Positions 34,954 through 43,734 of a stretch of DNA of 64,000 nucleotides are shown one piece after another; position 1 is the stretch's first letter; the number at the start of each line of letters is the position of its first letter. The notes under the pieces were generated by a model. That model saw only the letters and a list, made by a program, of their open reading frames with translations. It was not told the DNA's origin and searched no databases. The DNA is from Dokdonella sp. (GTDB lineage: Bacteria > Pseudomonadota > Gammaproteobacteria > Xanthomonadales > Rhodanobacteraceae): positions 1-64,000 of the forward strand of contig JALOBC010000005.1 in the NCBI GenBank assembly GCA_023228465.1. The letters run 5' to 3'. The position numbers and the translations under genes are program-made.

Positions 34954-35730
34954 TCACTCGAAATCGAACTCGAAGGCGATCGCGTCCTGGCCTGGATCCA
35001 CCACTTCGAAGGCGACCGTGCTGCTGGCACCCGGGCCCAGGCCGGCCGCCAGCGCGGCAGCGTCACCGACATATTCGCGCGGTGCAAAGCGGCGCATGGC
35101 GATGCGCCGCTCGTCCAGGTTGGACAGGGTGACCTTCAGCGTCGGGTAGGGCTGCGCGAAGGGTGCCCCGTTGCGCAGGGTTGCGGAAATGATCAGCGCA
35201 CCGGCCACCGACGGGTGCGGGCGGATGTCGCGCGACAGCAGGGCCAGACGGGCCGGATCATGGCGCAGCGGCAGGTGGCAGCCAAGCTGCGCGCAGACCG
35301 GTTCCAGCCAGGCGCGCACGCGTGCCGAATCGAGCCAGAGGGCGCGCTCGGACCAGCCGACCTGGGCCGCCAGCGTCACCAGCAGCAGCAGGCAGCCGGC
35401 GACCCACACGCCGTTGCGCGCTCTCCGGGCGCGGCGCCGGCTTGCCGCGAACGCCGGCGCGCGCGGGCGCGATTCGCGCTCGGGCGGCGCGAACAGCAGG
35501 GCCTGGGCCGGATTGGGGCGATACACCGGCAGTTCCAGTTGCGGTGGCTGGCCCTCGGCGGCAAGCAGCGGCAGGCGCTCGAAGGGCTCGGGCGGCAGCT
35601 CCGTGGCCAGGCTGCGCAGGGCATCGAACACCGCGGCGCAATGGCTGCAGCGCACGCTGCCGTGGGCGGCGGCGAGCTCGTGGCCTTGGACCCTGAAGAC
35701 GGTCAGGCACTCCGGGCACTGGGTGTACAT
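34954..35730 (-). CDS. Zinc-ribbon, DUF3426 membrane protein
   Basis: A 258-residue protein. The N-terminal zinc ribbon has MYTQCPECLTVF and VRCSHCAAVF (two CxxC pairs). A proline-rich linker follows, then one transmembrane helix (about 107-125, VWVAGCLLLLVTLAAQVGW), then a periplasmic DUF3426 domain. Members are conserved between prmA and fis in this order. The function is unknown; a redox or metal-linked membrane sensor is conceivable. Confidence 0.88.
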   Translation of the reverse strand: MYTQCPECLTVFRVQGHELAAAHGSVRCSHCAAVFDALRSLATELPPEPFERLPLLAAEGQPPQLELPVYRPNPAQALLFAPPERESRPRAPAFAASRRRARRARNGVWVAGCLLLLVTLAAQVGWSERALWLDSARVRAWLEPVCAQLGCHLPLRHDPARLALLSRDIRPHPSVAGALIISATLRNGAPFAQPYPTLKVTLSNLDERRIAMRRFAPREYVGDAAALAAGLGPGASSTVAFEVVDPGQDAIAFEFDFE

Positions 35731-35791
35731 GCGGTGATTCGATGCGCGGGTAGGTGGCTGGACAGTGTAATCGCCTTGCGCCCTGCCGCGC

Positions 35792-36574
35792 TCAGGTCCG
35801 CTCGTGCCCGGCCTGGACCAACTCTTCGCGCACGCGGCCCCAGATCAGCGCATGCGGATCGAAGCCCGATTCCAGCGCCGGCTTGACGATGCGGAAATAC
35901 GGCGAGACATCGAAGTCGCGCGGCGCAAACAGGCGTGAATTGCGGATGTGCAGGATCTCGCGCACCGGTGCCGAATCGCTCGGCCCGTCGCAGCGCGTCA
36001 CCTCGACTTCGGGCAGGATCGGGTAATGGATGGCCTCGAAGGCATCGGCGATCAGCGACGAGCAGATGGCCCGCGTCGGCTCGCCGCTGCCCAGCGCCAG
36101 CAGGCGCCGCCGGTAGCGGTCCGGCACCGGCGGCGCGGACAGCAGGTAGCGGCCCAGGTCGAGCACGTTGCGCACGTCATACTGCTGGCCGATCCGCGCC
36201 TGGACGTAGTCCACCAGGGCGTCGATCTCGTCGGCGTGCAGGCCGACCGGCCGGCAGATGCGGGTGTGATGACGTGCATAGAGCTCCAGCGGCACCAGGC
36301 GCACGCCGCTCGTGACGTCGGCCTCGATCAGCATGGGCCTGCCGTCGGCGGCATCGCGTACGTCGCTGATGCACAGCGCCGAGTGCGACCAGGTGGACTG
36401 GGTGATGTAGCGGATGGCGGTGGCGAAGCGGCTGGTGCCTTCGACCAGCAGCACGTCGCCGCGGCGCAGGGTGGCGCGCAGGTGCTGGGGATGGCTGGTG
36501 GTGACGTGCGAAGTGGGCCGCGGTTCGGACAGGCGCCGTGCCAGCCAGTGACCGATGCCGTGCAGCAGCGACAT
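35792..36574 (-). CDS. YiiX/YebB-like permuted NlpC/P60 amidase
   Basis: A 260-residue protein with the circularly permuted papain-like pattern. LRRGDVLLVEG is the first strand, STWSHSALCISD holds the conserved His, and AICSSLIADAFEAI the conserved Cys with following helix. Relatives cleave amide or ester bonds of lipids or peptides. No signal peptide is evident. It follows prmA on the minus strand with a 33-base gap. The substrate is unknown. Confidence 0.75.
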   Translation of the reverse strand: MSLLHGIGHWLARRLSEPRPTSHVTTSHPQHLRATLRRGDVLLVEGTSRFATAIRYITQSTWSHSALCISDVRDAADGRPMLIEADVTSGVRLVPLELYARHHTRICRPVGLHADEIDALVDYVQARIGQQYDVRNVLDLGRYLLSAPPVPDRYRRRLLALGSGEPTRAICSSLIADAFEAIHYPILPEVEVTRCDGPSDSAPVREILHIRNSRLFAPRDFDVSPYFRIVKPALESGFDPHALIWGRVREELVQAGHERT

Positions 36575-36607
36575 GCACCCGACTCCGGACGATGGGACGG
36601 AGCAAGT

Positions 36608-37540
36608 CTAGCAGTCTGCGCCGCTGGCGCGCGGCACGTCTCGGCGGCGATGACCGCTGAGACGCACCCAACCGTCGCGGATGCTGACGGCCAGATCGCT
36701 GAAGTCCCGTTCGTAGATGGCCAGGAGCTCGGCCTCCTGCCCGGCCAGGATGCCCGACAGTGCGAACGGCGCGCCGGGCTTCAGGCACTCGGCAAAGCGC
36801 GGTGCGAGGCTGGCCAGCGGGCCGGCCAGGATGTTGGCGACCAGCGCATCGGCCGGCGTGCCACTGAAGTCTTCCGGCAGGTCCAGGCGCAGCCGTGCCG
36901 CGACGCCGTTGCGGGCCGCATTGTCCGCGCTGGCGGTCAGGGCCTGTGGATCGTTGTCGATGCCGGTGACGTGGGCCGCGCCGAGCTTCAGCGCGGCAAT
37001 GGCGAGCACGCCCGAGCCGCAGCCGTAATCGATGAGCGTGCGCCCGGCGAGCGCCTGAGCGTCCAGCCACTCCAGGCACAGCGCGGTGGTCGGATGCGTC
37101 CCGGTGCCGAAGGCGAGGCCCGGATCGAGCCGCACCACCACCTGCGCGCGCGCATCCGGCGCAGGCTCGATGTTCCACGGGTAGATCCACAGGCGCCGCC
37201 CGAACTGCATCGGCTTGAAGCGGTCCATCCACGCGCGCGTCCAGTCCTGGTCGGCGACCTCGCGAAAGCGCACCTGCTCGGGGGCGATGGCCGGCACCAG
37301 TTCGGTCAGCACCGCCACCAGGCCGGCGCGATCGGTGGCCGCATCGAACAGGGCGGTCAGCGCGATGTCGCCCCACAGCGGCATCTCGCCCACGCCCGGC
37401 TCGAAGATCGCCTGCTCGTCGGGGGTGTCGGCATCGGCATCCTGCAGGGTGATGCTGAGCGCGCCGGCATCCTCCAGCGCCAGCTCGACCGGCTCACGCT
37501 CGTCGGCGCGCAGGCTGAGGACAAGTTCGAGAAGGGGCAT
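36608..37540 (-). CDS. prmA: Ribosomal protein L11 methyltransferase
   Basis: A 310-residue SAM-dependent enzyme that trimethylates ribosomal protein L11. It has an N-terminal L11-binding domain (MPLLELVLSLRADE...), the linker GLAFGTGTHPTTALCLEWL, SAM motif I DYGCGSGVLAIAALKLG, motif II GIDNDPQA and the catalytic-loop motif ANILAGPL. The length is normal. It lies downstream of accC as in related genomes. Confidence 0.95.
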   Translation of the reverse strand: MPLLELVLSLRADEREPVELALEDAGALSITLQDADADTPDEQAIFEPGVGEMPLWGDIALTALFDAATDRAGLVAVLTELVPAIAPEQVRFREVADQDWTRAWMDRFKPMQFGRRLWIYPWNIEPAPDARAQVVVRLDPGLAFGTGTHPTTALCLEWLDAQALAGRTLIDYGCGSGVLAIAALKLGAAHVTGIDNDPQALTASADNAARNGVAARLRLDLPEDFSGTPADALVANILAGPLASLAPRFAECLKPGAPFALSGILAGQEAELLAIYERDFSDLAVSIRDGWVRLSGHRRRDVPRASGADC

Positions 37541-37594
37541 GGTCCGGGAATGGCGAGTGGAGAATGGCAACGGCAGCGGCGAACGGGAACGCGG

Positions 37595-38968
37595 CTACGA
37601 TTCCCGAATCCCGATTCCCGATTCGCGGCTCTCGGCCATCCGCTTCTCCAGGTAATGGATGTTCTGTCCGCCAAGCTGGAAGCCGCCATCGGCCAGGATG
37701 CGCTGCTGCAGCGGGACGTTGGTCTTGATGCCTTCGACAACCAGCTCCGAGAGGGCAATGCGCATGCGCGCGAGGGCCGTGGCGCGGTCGCGCCCATGCA
37801 CGATGAGCTTGCCGATCATCGAGTCGTAGTTGGGCGGAATCTTGTAGCCGTCATAGATGTGCGTGTCCACCCGCACGCCCGGGCCGCCGGGCGACTCGAA
37901 GCGGCGGATGGTGCCGGGACTGGGCATGAAGGTATCCGGATCCTCGGCATTGATGCGGCATTCGATGGCATGGCCGGTGAAGTGGACATCCGCCTGGCGA
38001 AGCGAGAGCGGTTGCCCGGCGGCAATCAGCAACTGTTCGCGCACCAGGTCCACGCCGGTGACCATCTCGGTGACCGGATGCTCGACCTGGATGCGCGTGT
38101 TCATCTCGATGAAGTAGAAGCGCCCGTCCTCGTAGAGGAACTCGAACGTGCCGGCGCCACGGTACCCGATGCGCAGGCAGGCATCCACGCAGACCTGGCC
38201 GATCTGCGCCCGCTGCTCGGGCGTGATGCCCGGTGCCGGGGCTTCCTCGACGACCTTCTGGTGGCGGCGCTGCATGGAGCAGTCGCGCTCGCCCAGATGG
38301 ATCGCGTGGCCCTGGCCGTCGGCCAGTACCTGGATCTCGACGTGGCGCGGGTTCTCGAGGAATTTCTCCATGTACACCTGGTCGTTGCCGAAGGCGGCCC
38401 GGGCTTCCTGGCGGGTCATCGCGATCGCGCTGGAGAGGTGCCCCTCGGTCTGCACCACGCGCATGCCGCGCCCGCCGCCACCGCCGGCGGCCTTGATGAT
38501 GACCGGATAGCCGATCTCGCGCGCGATGCGCGTGTTGGCGACGATGTCATCGCCCAGCGGGCCGCCGGATCCGGGCACGCAGGGCACGCCGGCCGCCTTC
38601 ATGGCCTTGATCGCTTCGACCTTGTCCCCCATCAGCCGGATCACGTCCGCGGTCGGCCCGATGAAGATGAAGCCGGACTTCTCCACCTGCTCGGCGAAGT
38701 CCGCACGCTCGGCGAGGAAGCCGTAGCCCGGGTGGATGGCCTGGGCGTCGGTCACCTCCGCCGCGGCGATGATGCGCGGAATGTTGAGATAGCTCTCCGC
38801 TGCCGGCGCGGGGCCGATGCAGATGGCTTCGTCGGCCATGCCGACGTGCTTGAGGTTGCGGTCCGCGGTGGAATGCACCGCGACCGTGCGGATGCCCAGG
38901 GTATGGCAGGCACGCAGCACACGCAGGGCGATTTCGCCGCGGTTGGCGATGACGACTTTGCTTAGCAT
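37595..38968 (-). CDS. accC: Acetyl-CoA carboxylase biotin carboxylase subunit
   Basis: A 457-residue ATP-grasp enzyme that carboxylates biotin on AccB, the first step of fatty acid synthesis. [17 protein letters not shown] is the standard start. The glycine-rich ATP loop [27 protein letters not shown], and the catalytic region [20 protein letters not shown] are intact. Normally it follows accB directly; here a foreign-looking small gene lies between them. No good ribosome site is seen before ATG 38968, which may affect AccB:AccC balance. Confidence 0.97.
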   Translation of the reverse strand: MLSKVVIANRGEIALRVLRACHTLGIRTVAVHSTADRNLKHVGMADEAICIGPAPAAESYLNIPRIIAAAEVTDAQAIHPGYGFLAERADFAEQVEKSGFIFIGPTADVIRLMGDKVEAIKAMKAAGVPCVPGSGGPLGDDIVANTRIAREIGYPVIIKAAGGGGGRGMRVVQTEGHLSSAIAMTRQEARAAFGNDQVYMEKFLENPRHVEIQVLADGQGHAIHLGERDCSMQRRHQKVVEEAPAPGITPEQRAQIGQVCVDACLRIGYRGAGTFEFLYEDGRFYFIEMNTRIQVEHPVTEMVTGVDLVREQLLIAAGQPLSLRQADVHFTGHAIECRINAEDPDTFMPSPGTIRRFESPGGPGVRVDTHIYDGYKIPPNYDSMIGKLIVHGRDRATALARMRIALSELVVEGIKTNVPLQQRILADGGFQLGGQNIHYLEKRMAESRESGIGIRES

Positions 38969-38981
38969 GGGAGGGCGGCGG

Positions 38982-39395
38982 TCAGGGATTCGGGAATGGG
39001 GAAGCGGAGCAGCGCGCGCGCTCGGCGCGGCTCTCCAAGGATCGGATCGAGGCGTGCAGGCGGGCAAGGCTTCGCTGCGGGAGTTCGTCCACGTCATCGT
39101 TGTACGGGAAAACGTCGCGCCGGCGGGCGATATCGATGTGGGTCGCGGGTTCGGCCAGGGATTCGCCGGCCATGGAGGGCAGGCGAAGGTACTCGGCAGA
39201 CGACCGGCGCGCCGCACCCTCGGCAATGCCGGCCGGAGTGCTCACGGCAGATCGGTGCGTCGGGCCGGTCAGCCCGAAGCGCTCCCCGGACGGGCAGCGG
39301 GACGAGGCCCCATGGAGCGCTGCGACCAGGTGCGTCGAATCCTGCCAGACGTCCAGGCGTTCGTGCACCCGCTTGAACGATTCCCGAGTCCCCAT
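38982..39395 (-). CDS. Four-helix-bundle (23S rRNA IVP-like) protein between accB and accC
   Basis: A 137-residue protein of the four-helix-bundle / 23S rRNA intervening-sequence family. Recognisable segments are [46 protein letters not shown] and [17 protein letters not shown]. Several positions usually hydrophobic in the helices carry Pro here ([23 protein letters not shown]), so the fold may be damaged. It is squeezed in with 16 bases to accB and 13 to accC. The function of free-standing members is unknown. It may be an insertion in decay or still translated with the acc genes. Confidence 0.75.
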   Translation of the reverse strand: MGTRESFKRVHERLDVWQDSTHLVAALHGASSRCPSGERFGLTGPTHRSAVSTPAGIAEGAARRSSAEYLRLPSMAGESLAEPATHIDIARRRDVFPYNDDVDELPQRSLARLHASIRSLESRAERARCSASPFPNP

Positions 39396-39411
39396 TGCCG
39401 ATCCCCGGCGG

Positions 39412-39867
39412 TCAGGCAATCACGAACATCGGCTCGTCGAACTCGACCGGCTGGCCGTTCTCGACCAGGATCGCCACCACCGTACCACTGACGTCCGCCT
39501 CGATCTGGTTGAACATCTTCATGGCCTCGATCACGCCGAGCACGTCGCCGGCCTTGACCGCCTGGCCGACCTTGACGAACGGTTCGGCGTCCGGCGCGGC
39601 GGCAGCGTAGAACGCGCCGACCATCGGCGCCTTGACGACGTGGCCCTCGGGCAGCGAAGGCGCGCCCGCCTGCGTAGCCTCGGCAGGCGCCGGTGTCACC
39701 GCGGCGGGCGGCGGCGCGGCGACGCGCGCCGGGGCCGGCGCCGCGACCACCATGCCGGTCGGCATGCGCGACAGGCGCACGATCTCCTCGCCTTCCTTGA
39801 TCTCGAGTTCGGCGAGGTTGGATTCCTCGAGCAGGTCGATCAGCTTCTTGATCTTGCGCAAGTCCAT
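39412..39867 (-). CDS. accB: Biotin carboxyl carrier protein AccB
   Basis: A 151-residue carrier of acetyl-CoA carboxylase. [23 protein letters not shown] opens it. An Ala/Pro-rich linker (about 55-80) follows, then the biotinyl domain with the 'thumb' region and the biotinylation site EAMKM, and [11 protein letters not shown] at the end. The start is ATG 39867. It lies between aroQ and the four-helix-bundle gene on the same strand. Confidence 0.96.
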   Translation of the reverse strand: MDLRKIKKLIDLLEESNLAELEIKEGEEIVRLSRMPTGMVVAAPAPARVAAPPPAAVTPAPAEATQAGAPSLPEGHVVKAPMVGAFYAAAAPDAEPFVKVGQAVKAGDVLGVIEAMKMFNQIEADVSGTVVAILVENGQPVEFDEPMFVIA

Positions 39868-39889
39868 GGATGATTCCCGGGTTGGAGGT

Positions 39890-40330
39890 TCAGCCGGCCA
39901 GCCGGTCAAGCGCTGCGTCGAGCGCGAGCCGGTAGCTCATGGCCCCGAAGCCGGCGATGACGCCGACGGCGAGGTCGGAGAAGAAGGAGTGATGGCGAAA
40001 CGCTTCGCGCGCATGCACGTTGGACAGGTGCACTTCGATGAAGGGGATCGCCACCGCGGCCAGCGCATCGCGCAGGGCCACACTGGTGTGGGTGAGGGCG
40101 GCCGGGTTGAGCACGATGAAGTCGGTGCCGTCCTGCGCGGCTGCGTGGACGCGCTCGATCAGCAGGTGCTCGGCGTTGGACTGGAAGCTGGCCAGCCGAT
40201 GCCCGCCCGCCGTGGCCCGGCGCACCAGTTCGGCATCGATTTCGGCCAGCGTCGCCTGGCCGTAGACGGCCGGTTCGCGACTGCCCAGCAGGTTGAGGTT
40301 GGGGCCGTTGAGGACCAGGATGAGAGCCAC
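39890..40330 (-). CDS. aroQ: Type II 3-dehydroquinate dehydratase
   Basis: A 146-residue enzyme of the shikimate pathway (3-dehydroquinate to 3-dehydroshikimate). [20 protein letters not shown] contains the catalytic Tyr and Arg loop. [27 protein letters not shown] and [17 protein letters not shown] supply the active-site Asn, His and Arg. GTG 40330 is the likely start ([11 protein letters not shown]). It is adjacent to accB, as usual in gammaproteobacteria. Confidence 0.95.
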   Translation of the reverse strand: MALILVLNGPNLNLLGSREPAVYGQATLAEIDAELVRRATAGGHRLASFQSNAEHLLIERVHAAAQDGTDFIVLNPAALTHTSVALRDALAAVAIPFIEVHLSNVHAREAFRHHSFFSDLAVGVIAGFGAMSYRLALDAALDRLAG

Positions 40331-40460
40331 GGAGCGCCTTCCAATGCCGGCCGTCAGGCGCGCCCGACGGAAGCGCCTAGTGTCTGCCAAGCGCGCTTAA
40401 GTGTCCAGTTCGGCGACGTTTGCCGATGTTTGCCGGCTCTGGACGGCCCGGCGCCTTGGC

Positions 40461-41024
40461 TCAGTCCAGATGGGGTGCCAGCCATTCGGCCAGCGCGCTC
40501 TCGCTGAAGTCGCCGAAGTGGCTGGCCAGCACGCGCCCGTCGCGGCCGATCAGCACGGTGTAGGGCAGCACGTTGCGGTTGTTGCCGAAGCGGATCGAGG
40601 CATCCTCGCCGCGCGCGGGATCGTCGATGAGGACCGGGTAGCCGACCGGAAACTCGGCGAGGAAGTCGCGCGTGGGGCCCGGCTCGTCGGCGGCCACCCC
40701 GATCACCTCCAGGCCCTGCGCGGCGTGCTGCGTGCGGGCACGGTCGAGGATGGGCATCTCGCGTCGGCAGGGCGCGCACCAGCTCGCCCAGAAGTTGACC
40801 AGCACGAGCTTGCCCTGCCAGTCGGCGAGCCGCCGGGTGCTGCCGTCCAGGTCGGGCAGTTCCAGTGCCGGTGCCGGCGTGCCGACCTCCAGCGTGGGCA
40901 GCCCGGCGCGTACCGGCGGCAGGGGTGCCTCCGGACGCAGCAGACCGCCGGCCAGCATGCCGGCACCGGCGCCGGCCGCCGCGAGCACGACGACGAGGAC
41001 GATGTTGCGATCCAGTCCCGCCAT
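40461..41024 (-). CDS. TlpA-like thiol:disulfide reductase
   Basis: A 187-residue membrane-anchored thioredoxin-fold protein. It has an N-terminal transmembrane helix (about 8-28), then a redoxin domain with FWASWCAPCRREMP (active-site C-A-P-C) and LPYTVLIGRDG containing the cis-Pro. It likely receives electrons from DsbD, encoded immediately upstream (stop of dsbD at 41026, start here at 41024). A role in reducing periplasmic disulfides or cytochrome c maturation is inferred from family. Confidence 0.9.
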   Translation of the reverse strand: MAGLDRNIVLVVVLAAAGAGAGMLAGGLLRPEAPLPPVRAGLPTLEVGTPAPALELPDLDGSTRRLADWQGKLVLVNFWASWCAPCRREMPILDRARTQHAAQGLEVIGVAADEPGPTRDFLAEFPVGYPVLIDDPARGEDASIRFGNNRNVLPYTVLIGRDGRVLASHFGDFSESALAEWLAPHLD

Positions 41025-41025
41025 G

Positions 41026-43281
41026 TCAGGGCGCCAGCGCCTGGGCGATCATGGCGTGGGTGATGACGGTCGGCAGTGGCTGGCCGGGGCCGGATTCACC
41101 CGGCCGGAAGACCACGTAAAGTGGCACGCCCACGGCCTTGTACTCGGTCAGGAAGGCGGTGATGGCCGGATCGACATTGGTCCAGTCGCCCTTCATCAAC
41201 ACCGTGTTGTGGCGCCTGATGAGTTCGCGGAAGGCATCCGTTTCCAGCACCGCCTTCTCGTTCACCTTGCAGGTCACGCACCAGTCCGCGCCCATGTCGA
41301 CGAACACGCCGCGCCCCTGCGCGCGCAGTTCGGCCAGGCGCTCGGCCGAGTAGGGCACGAAATCCTGCGTGCCGGCGGTGGCCGTCGCCATGGGCGTGGC
41401 CAGGCGCGCAACCTGCACCAGCGGCACCAGCGCCGCCAGCAGCACTGCGGCCGCGACCGTGCGCGCCAGCCAGCCGCCCCGGTAGCGGTTGTGTTCCCAC
41501 CACCACAGGCCAAGCGCCAGCACGATCGCGCCGATCAGCACCCAGGCCACCGCGTCGATGCCGCGCTGGTTGCCGAGCACCCAGACCAGCCATACGGCGG
41601 TGAGGTACATCGGGAAGGCGAGGAACTGCTTGAGCGTATCCATCCACGCTCCCGGCCGCGGCAGGCGCGAGGCCAGCGCCGGGATGTAGGCAACCGCCAG
41701 GAAGGGCAGCGCCAGGCCCAGACCCAGGCCGATGAACACCAGCAGCGCCACCCAGGCCGACGCGGCGAAGGCAAAGGCCAGCGCCGTGCCCATGAATGGC
41801 GCCGTGCACGGACTGGCCACCACGACGGCCAGCACGCCGGTGAAGAAGTCGCCGGCCGGGCCGCTGCGCCGGCCCAGGCCCTGGCCGACGCTGGCCAGCC
41901 CCGCGCCCAGGTTGAAGACCCCCGACAGCGACAGGCCGACCGCGAAGAGGATGTACACCAGCGCCGCGACGAACAGCGGCTGCTGCAACTGGAAGCCCCA
42001 GCCCAGCGCGTGTCCGGCCGCGCGCAGGCCGATCACGACCAGGCCGACGGTGGCGAACGCGACCAGCACGCCGGCGGTGTAGAACAGCGCATGATGGCGC
42101 GCCTTGCTGCGACTTTCGCCACTTTCGACCAGGCCCAGTACCTTGAGCGAAAGCACCGGCAGCACGCAGGGCATCAGGTTGAGGATCAGCCCGCCACCCA
42201 GCGCAAGCAGGAGCGCGCCGAGGATGGCGATGAGGGATGGCCGGCTGCTGGTGTCCGCCGGTGCGAATGCGCCGGCCGCGCCCGGCTCGGCCGCCGCGGG
42301 GACGAAGCCGGCGTTGGCTGCCGCCAGCTGCGCCACATCGACTGCCGGCAGGGAGAGGTTGGCCGTGCGCGTCATCACCGGATAGCAGATGCCATCGTCC
42401 TGGCAACCCTGGTATTCGGCCTGCACCGTGAGCGTCTGCGCCGCGCCGCTCTCGCGCGCGAAGTGGATCGGCACTTCCACCTGGTCGAAATAGACCTCGA
42501 CCGTGCCGAAGTGCTCGTCGGCGTGCTCCACGCCGCTGGGCCAGTCGGCCTTGCCGAGCCTTATGCCCTCGCCCTGGGCCAGCGCCACGCCGCTCTTGTC
42601 GCGGTACAGGTAGTAGCCCTTGGGCATGGTCCAGCGGGCGAGCAGTTCGCCCGGCTTGCCGACGATGATGTCGAACTGGAAGGCCTCGTCCTCGGGCAGC
42701 GGCGTGCCCGCGGCGCCGGCGCTGCTGCCCAGGCCAAGCAGCGCGGCACCCCCGCTGTTCGCGCTCTCGAACAGGTTGCCCGATGCGCCGCCGGCGAGCA
42801 GGCCCGTGTCCGGCCTGCTCGCGTCGGCTGCGACGAGGGGAAGGTCGAGCGTGAGGGTGCTCGGATGCGGTGGGTAGCAGATCTCCGGTGCGACTTCATG
42901 GCAACCCTGCACCGTCACCTTGACCGTCAGCGTGCGCGCGGCGGCATCGTCCAGGGTGTAGGGCAGGCTGGCCGCGACGCTGTGGTGGTAGATCTCCACG
43001 TCGCCGAAGAACTCGTCGTGGCGCGGCTCGCCGGGCGGAAGCTCGAGTGCGCCGAGACTGGCGCCGGGTTGCGCGGTCGTCGCCTTGATGCGTCCGCGGT
43101 AGAGGTAATAGTCCGGCGCGATGTCCCAGTGCAGGTCGATGCGGCCAGGCGTGCTGATGGCAGCGCGGAGGGCGAACGCCTGCTCGACCGGCAGGAGTTC
43201 GTCCGCGGGCGCCTGCGCGCGGGCGCTCGTGGCGCCGGCCAGCAGGAACAGGGCGGCCAGGCCGGCAAACAGCTTGTACAT
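41026..43281 (-). CDS. dsbD: Thiol:disulfide interchange protein DsbD with two tandem alpha domains
   Basis: A 751-residue inner-membrane protein that carries electrons from thioredoxin to the periplasm. After a signal peptide there are two DsbD-alpha domains in tandem. The first (about 30-150) carries QGCHEVAPEICYPP, the second (about 195-320) YQGCQDDGICYPV, each with the paired cysteines. The usual transmembrane domain follows, with NLMPCVLPVLSLK and VVASPCTAPFMGTAL cysteines, then a C-terminal thioredoxin domain with DWCVTCK. The second copy has the standard C-x5-C spacing; the first has two extra residues. Standard DsbD has one alpha domain. It precedes tlpA and follows cutA. Confidence 0.95.
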   Translation of the reverse strand: MYKLFAGLAALFLLAGATSARAQAPADELLPVEQAFALRAAISTPGRIDLHWDIAPDYYLYRGRIKATTAQPGASLGALELPPGEPRHDEFFGDVEIYHHSVAASLPYTLDDAAARTLTVKVTVQGCHEVAPEICYPPHPSTLTLDLPLVAADASRPDTGLLAGGASGNLFESANSGGAALLGLGSSAGAAGTPLPEDEAFQFDIIVGKPGELLARWTMPKGYYLYRDKSGVALAQGEGIRLGKADWPSGVEHADEHFGTVEVYFDQVEVPIHFARESGAAQTLTVQAEYQGCQDDGICYPVMTRTANLSLPAVDVAQLAAANAGFVPAAAEPGAAGAFAPADTSSRPSLIAILGALLLALGGGLILNLMPCVLPVLSLKVLGLVESGESRSKARHHALFYTAGVLVAFATVGLVVIGLRAAGHALGWGFQLQQPLFVAALVYILFAVGLSLSGVFNLGAGLASVGQGLGRRSGPAGDFFTGVLAVVVASPCTAPFMGTALAFAFAASAWVALLVFIGLGLGLALPFLAVAYIPALASRLPRPGAWMDTLKQFLAFPMYLTAVWLVWVLGNQRGIDAVAWVLIGAIVLALGLWWWEHNRYRGGWLARTVAAAVLLAALVPLVQVARLATPMATATAGTQDFVPYSAERLAELRAQGRGVFVDMGADWCVTCKVNEKAVLETDAFRELIRRHNTVLMKGDWTNVDPAITAFLTEYKAVGVPLYVVFRPGESGPGQPLPTVITHAMIAQALAP

Positions 43282-43352
43282 CGGGGACGACTCCGCGTTG
43301 CGTGCCGCGCGGCAGGCGCGCGGGCTGGGGTGACCGGGGGTGCTGGCCGCGT

Positions 43353-43673
43353 TCACGACGGTGCCGTCGCCTCGGCGAGCCAGTCGAGGTACGCAGCCGA
43401 TCCATCGACCACATCCAGCACCAATAGTTCGGGCACTTCGTAGGGATGCAAGTCCGCCAGGCGCGACTTGACCGCTTCCAGGCGCACGCGCGTGGTCTTG
43501 ATCAGCAGCAGGAATTCCTCGCCCGAACACACCTCGCCTTGCCAGCGGTAGGTCGAGCGGATGCGCGACAGGGCCTGCACGCAGGCGGCCAGGCGCTCTT
43601 CCACCAGCACCCGGGCAATGCGCTCGGCACTGGCGGCATCGGGGCAGCTGCAATGGACGATGAGGGCGGACAT
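43353..43673 (-). CDS. cutA: Divalent-cation tolerance protein CutA
   Basis: A 106-residue CutA1 protein, a trimeric ferredoxin-like fold. Typical features are ALIVHCSCPDAASAERIARVL, CVQALSRIRSTYRWQGEV, EEFLLLIKTTR and LHPYEVPELLVLDV. It was originally linked to copper tolerance, but its true role is unsettled. ATG 43673 is the chosen start. It lies directly upstream of dsbD, the common neighbour order. Confidence 0.94.
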   Translation of the reverse strand: MSALIVHCSCPDAASAERIARVLVEERLAACVQALSRIRSTYRWQGEVCSGEEFLLLIKTTRVRLEAVKSRLADLHPYEVPELLVLDVVDGSAAYLDWLAEATAPS

Positions 43674-43734
43674 GGCGCGTCGCGAAGCCTGGCGACCCCA
43701 CATCATCGCACAGCCGCGCCCGCGCGCGCAGGCG

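Noticed and set aside
35948-38965. 1005-codon plus-strand frame across prmA and accC
   Set aside because: It is the antisense of well-recognised genes, with His/Arg/Ala-rich translation and no motifs. The same holds for long frames at 29854-32835 (minus), 40672-43443 (plus), 43561-45603 (plus), 51352-54669 (minus) and 55881-58361 (minus).
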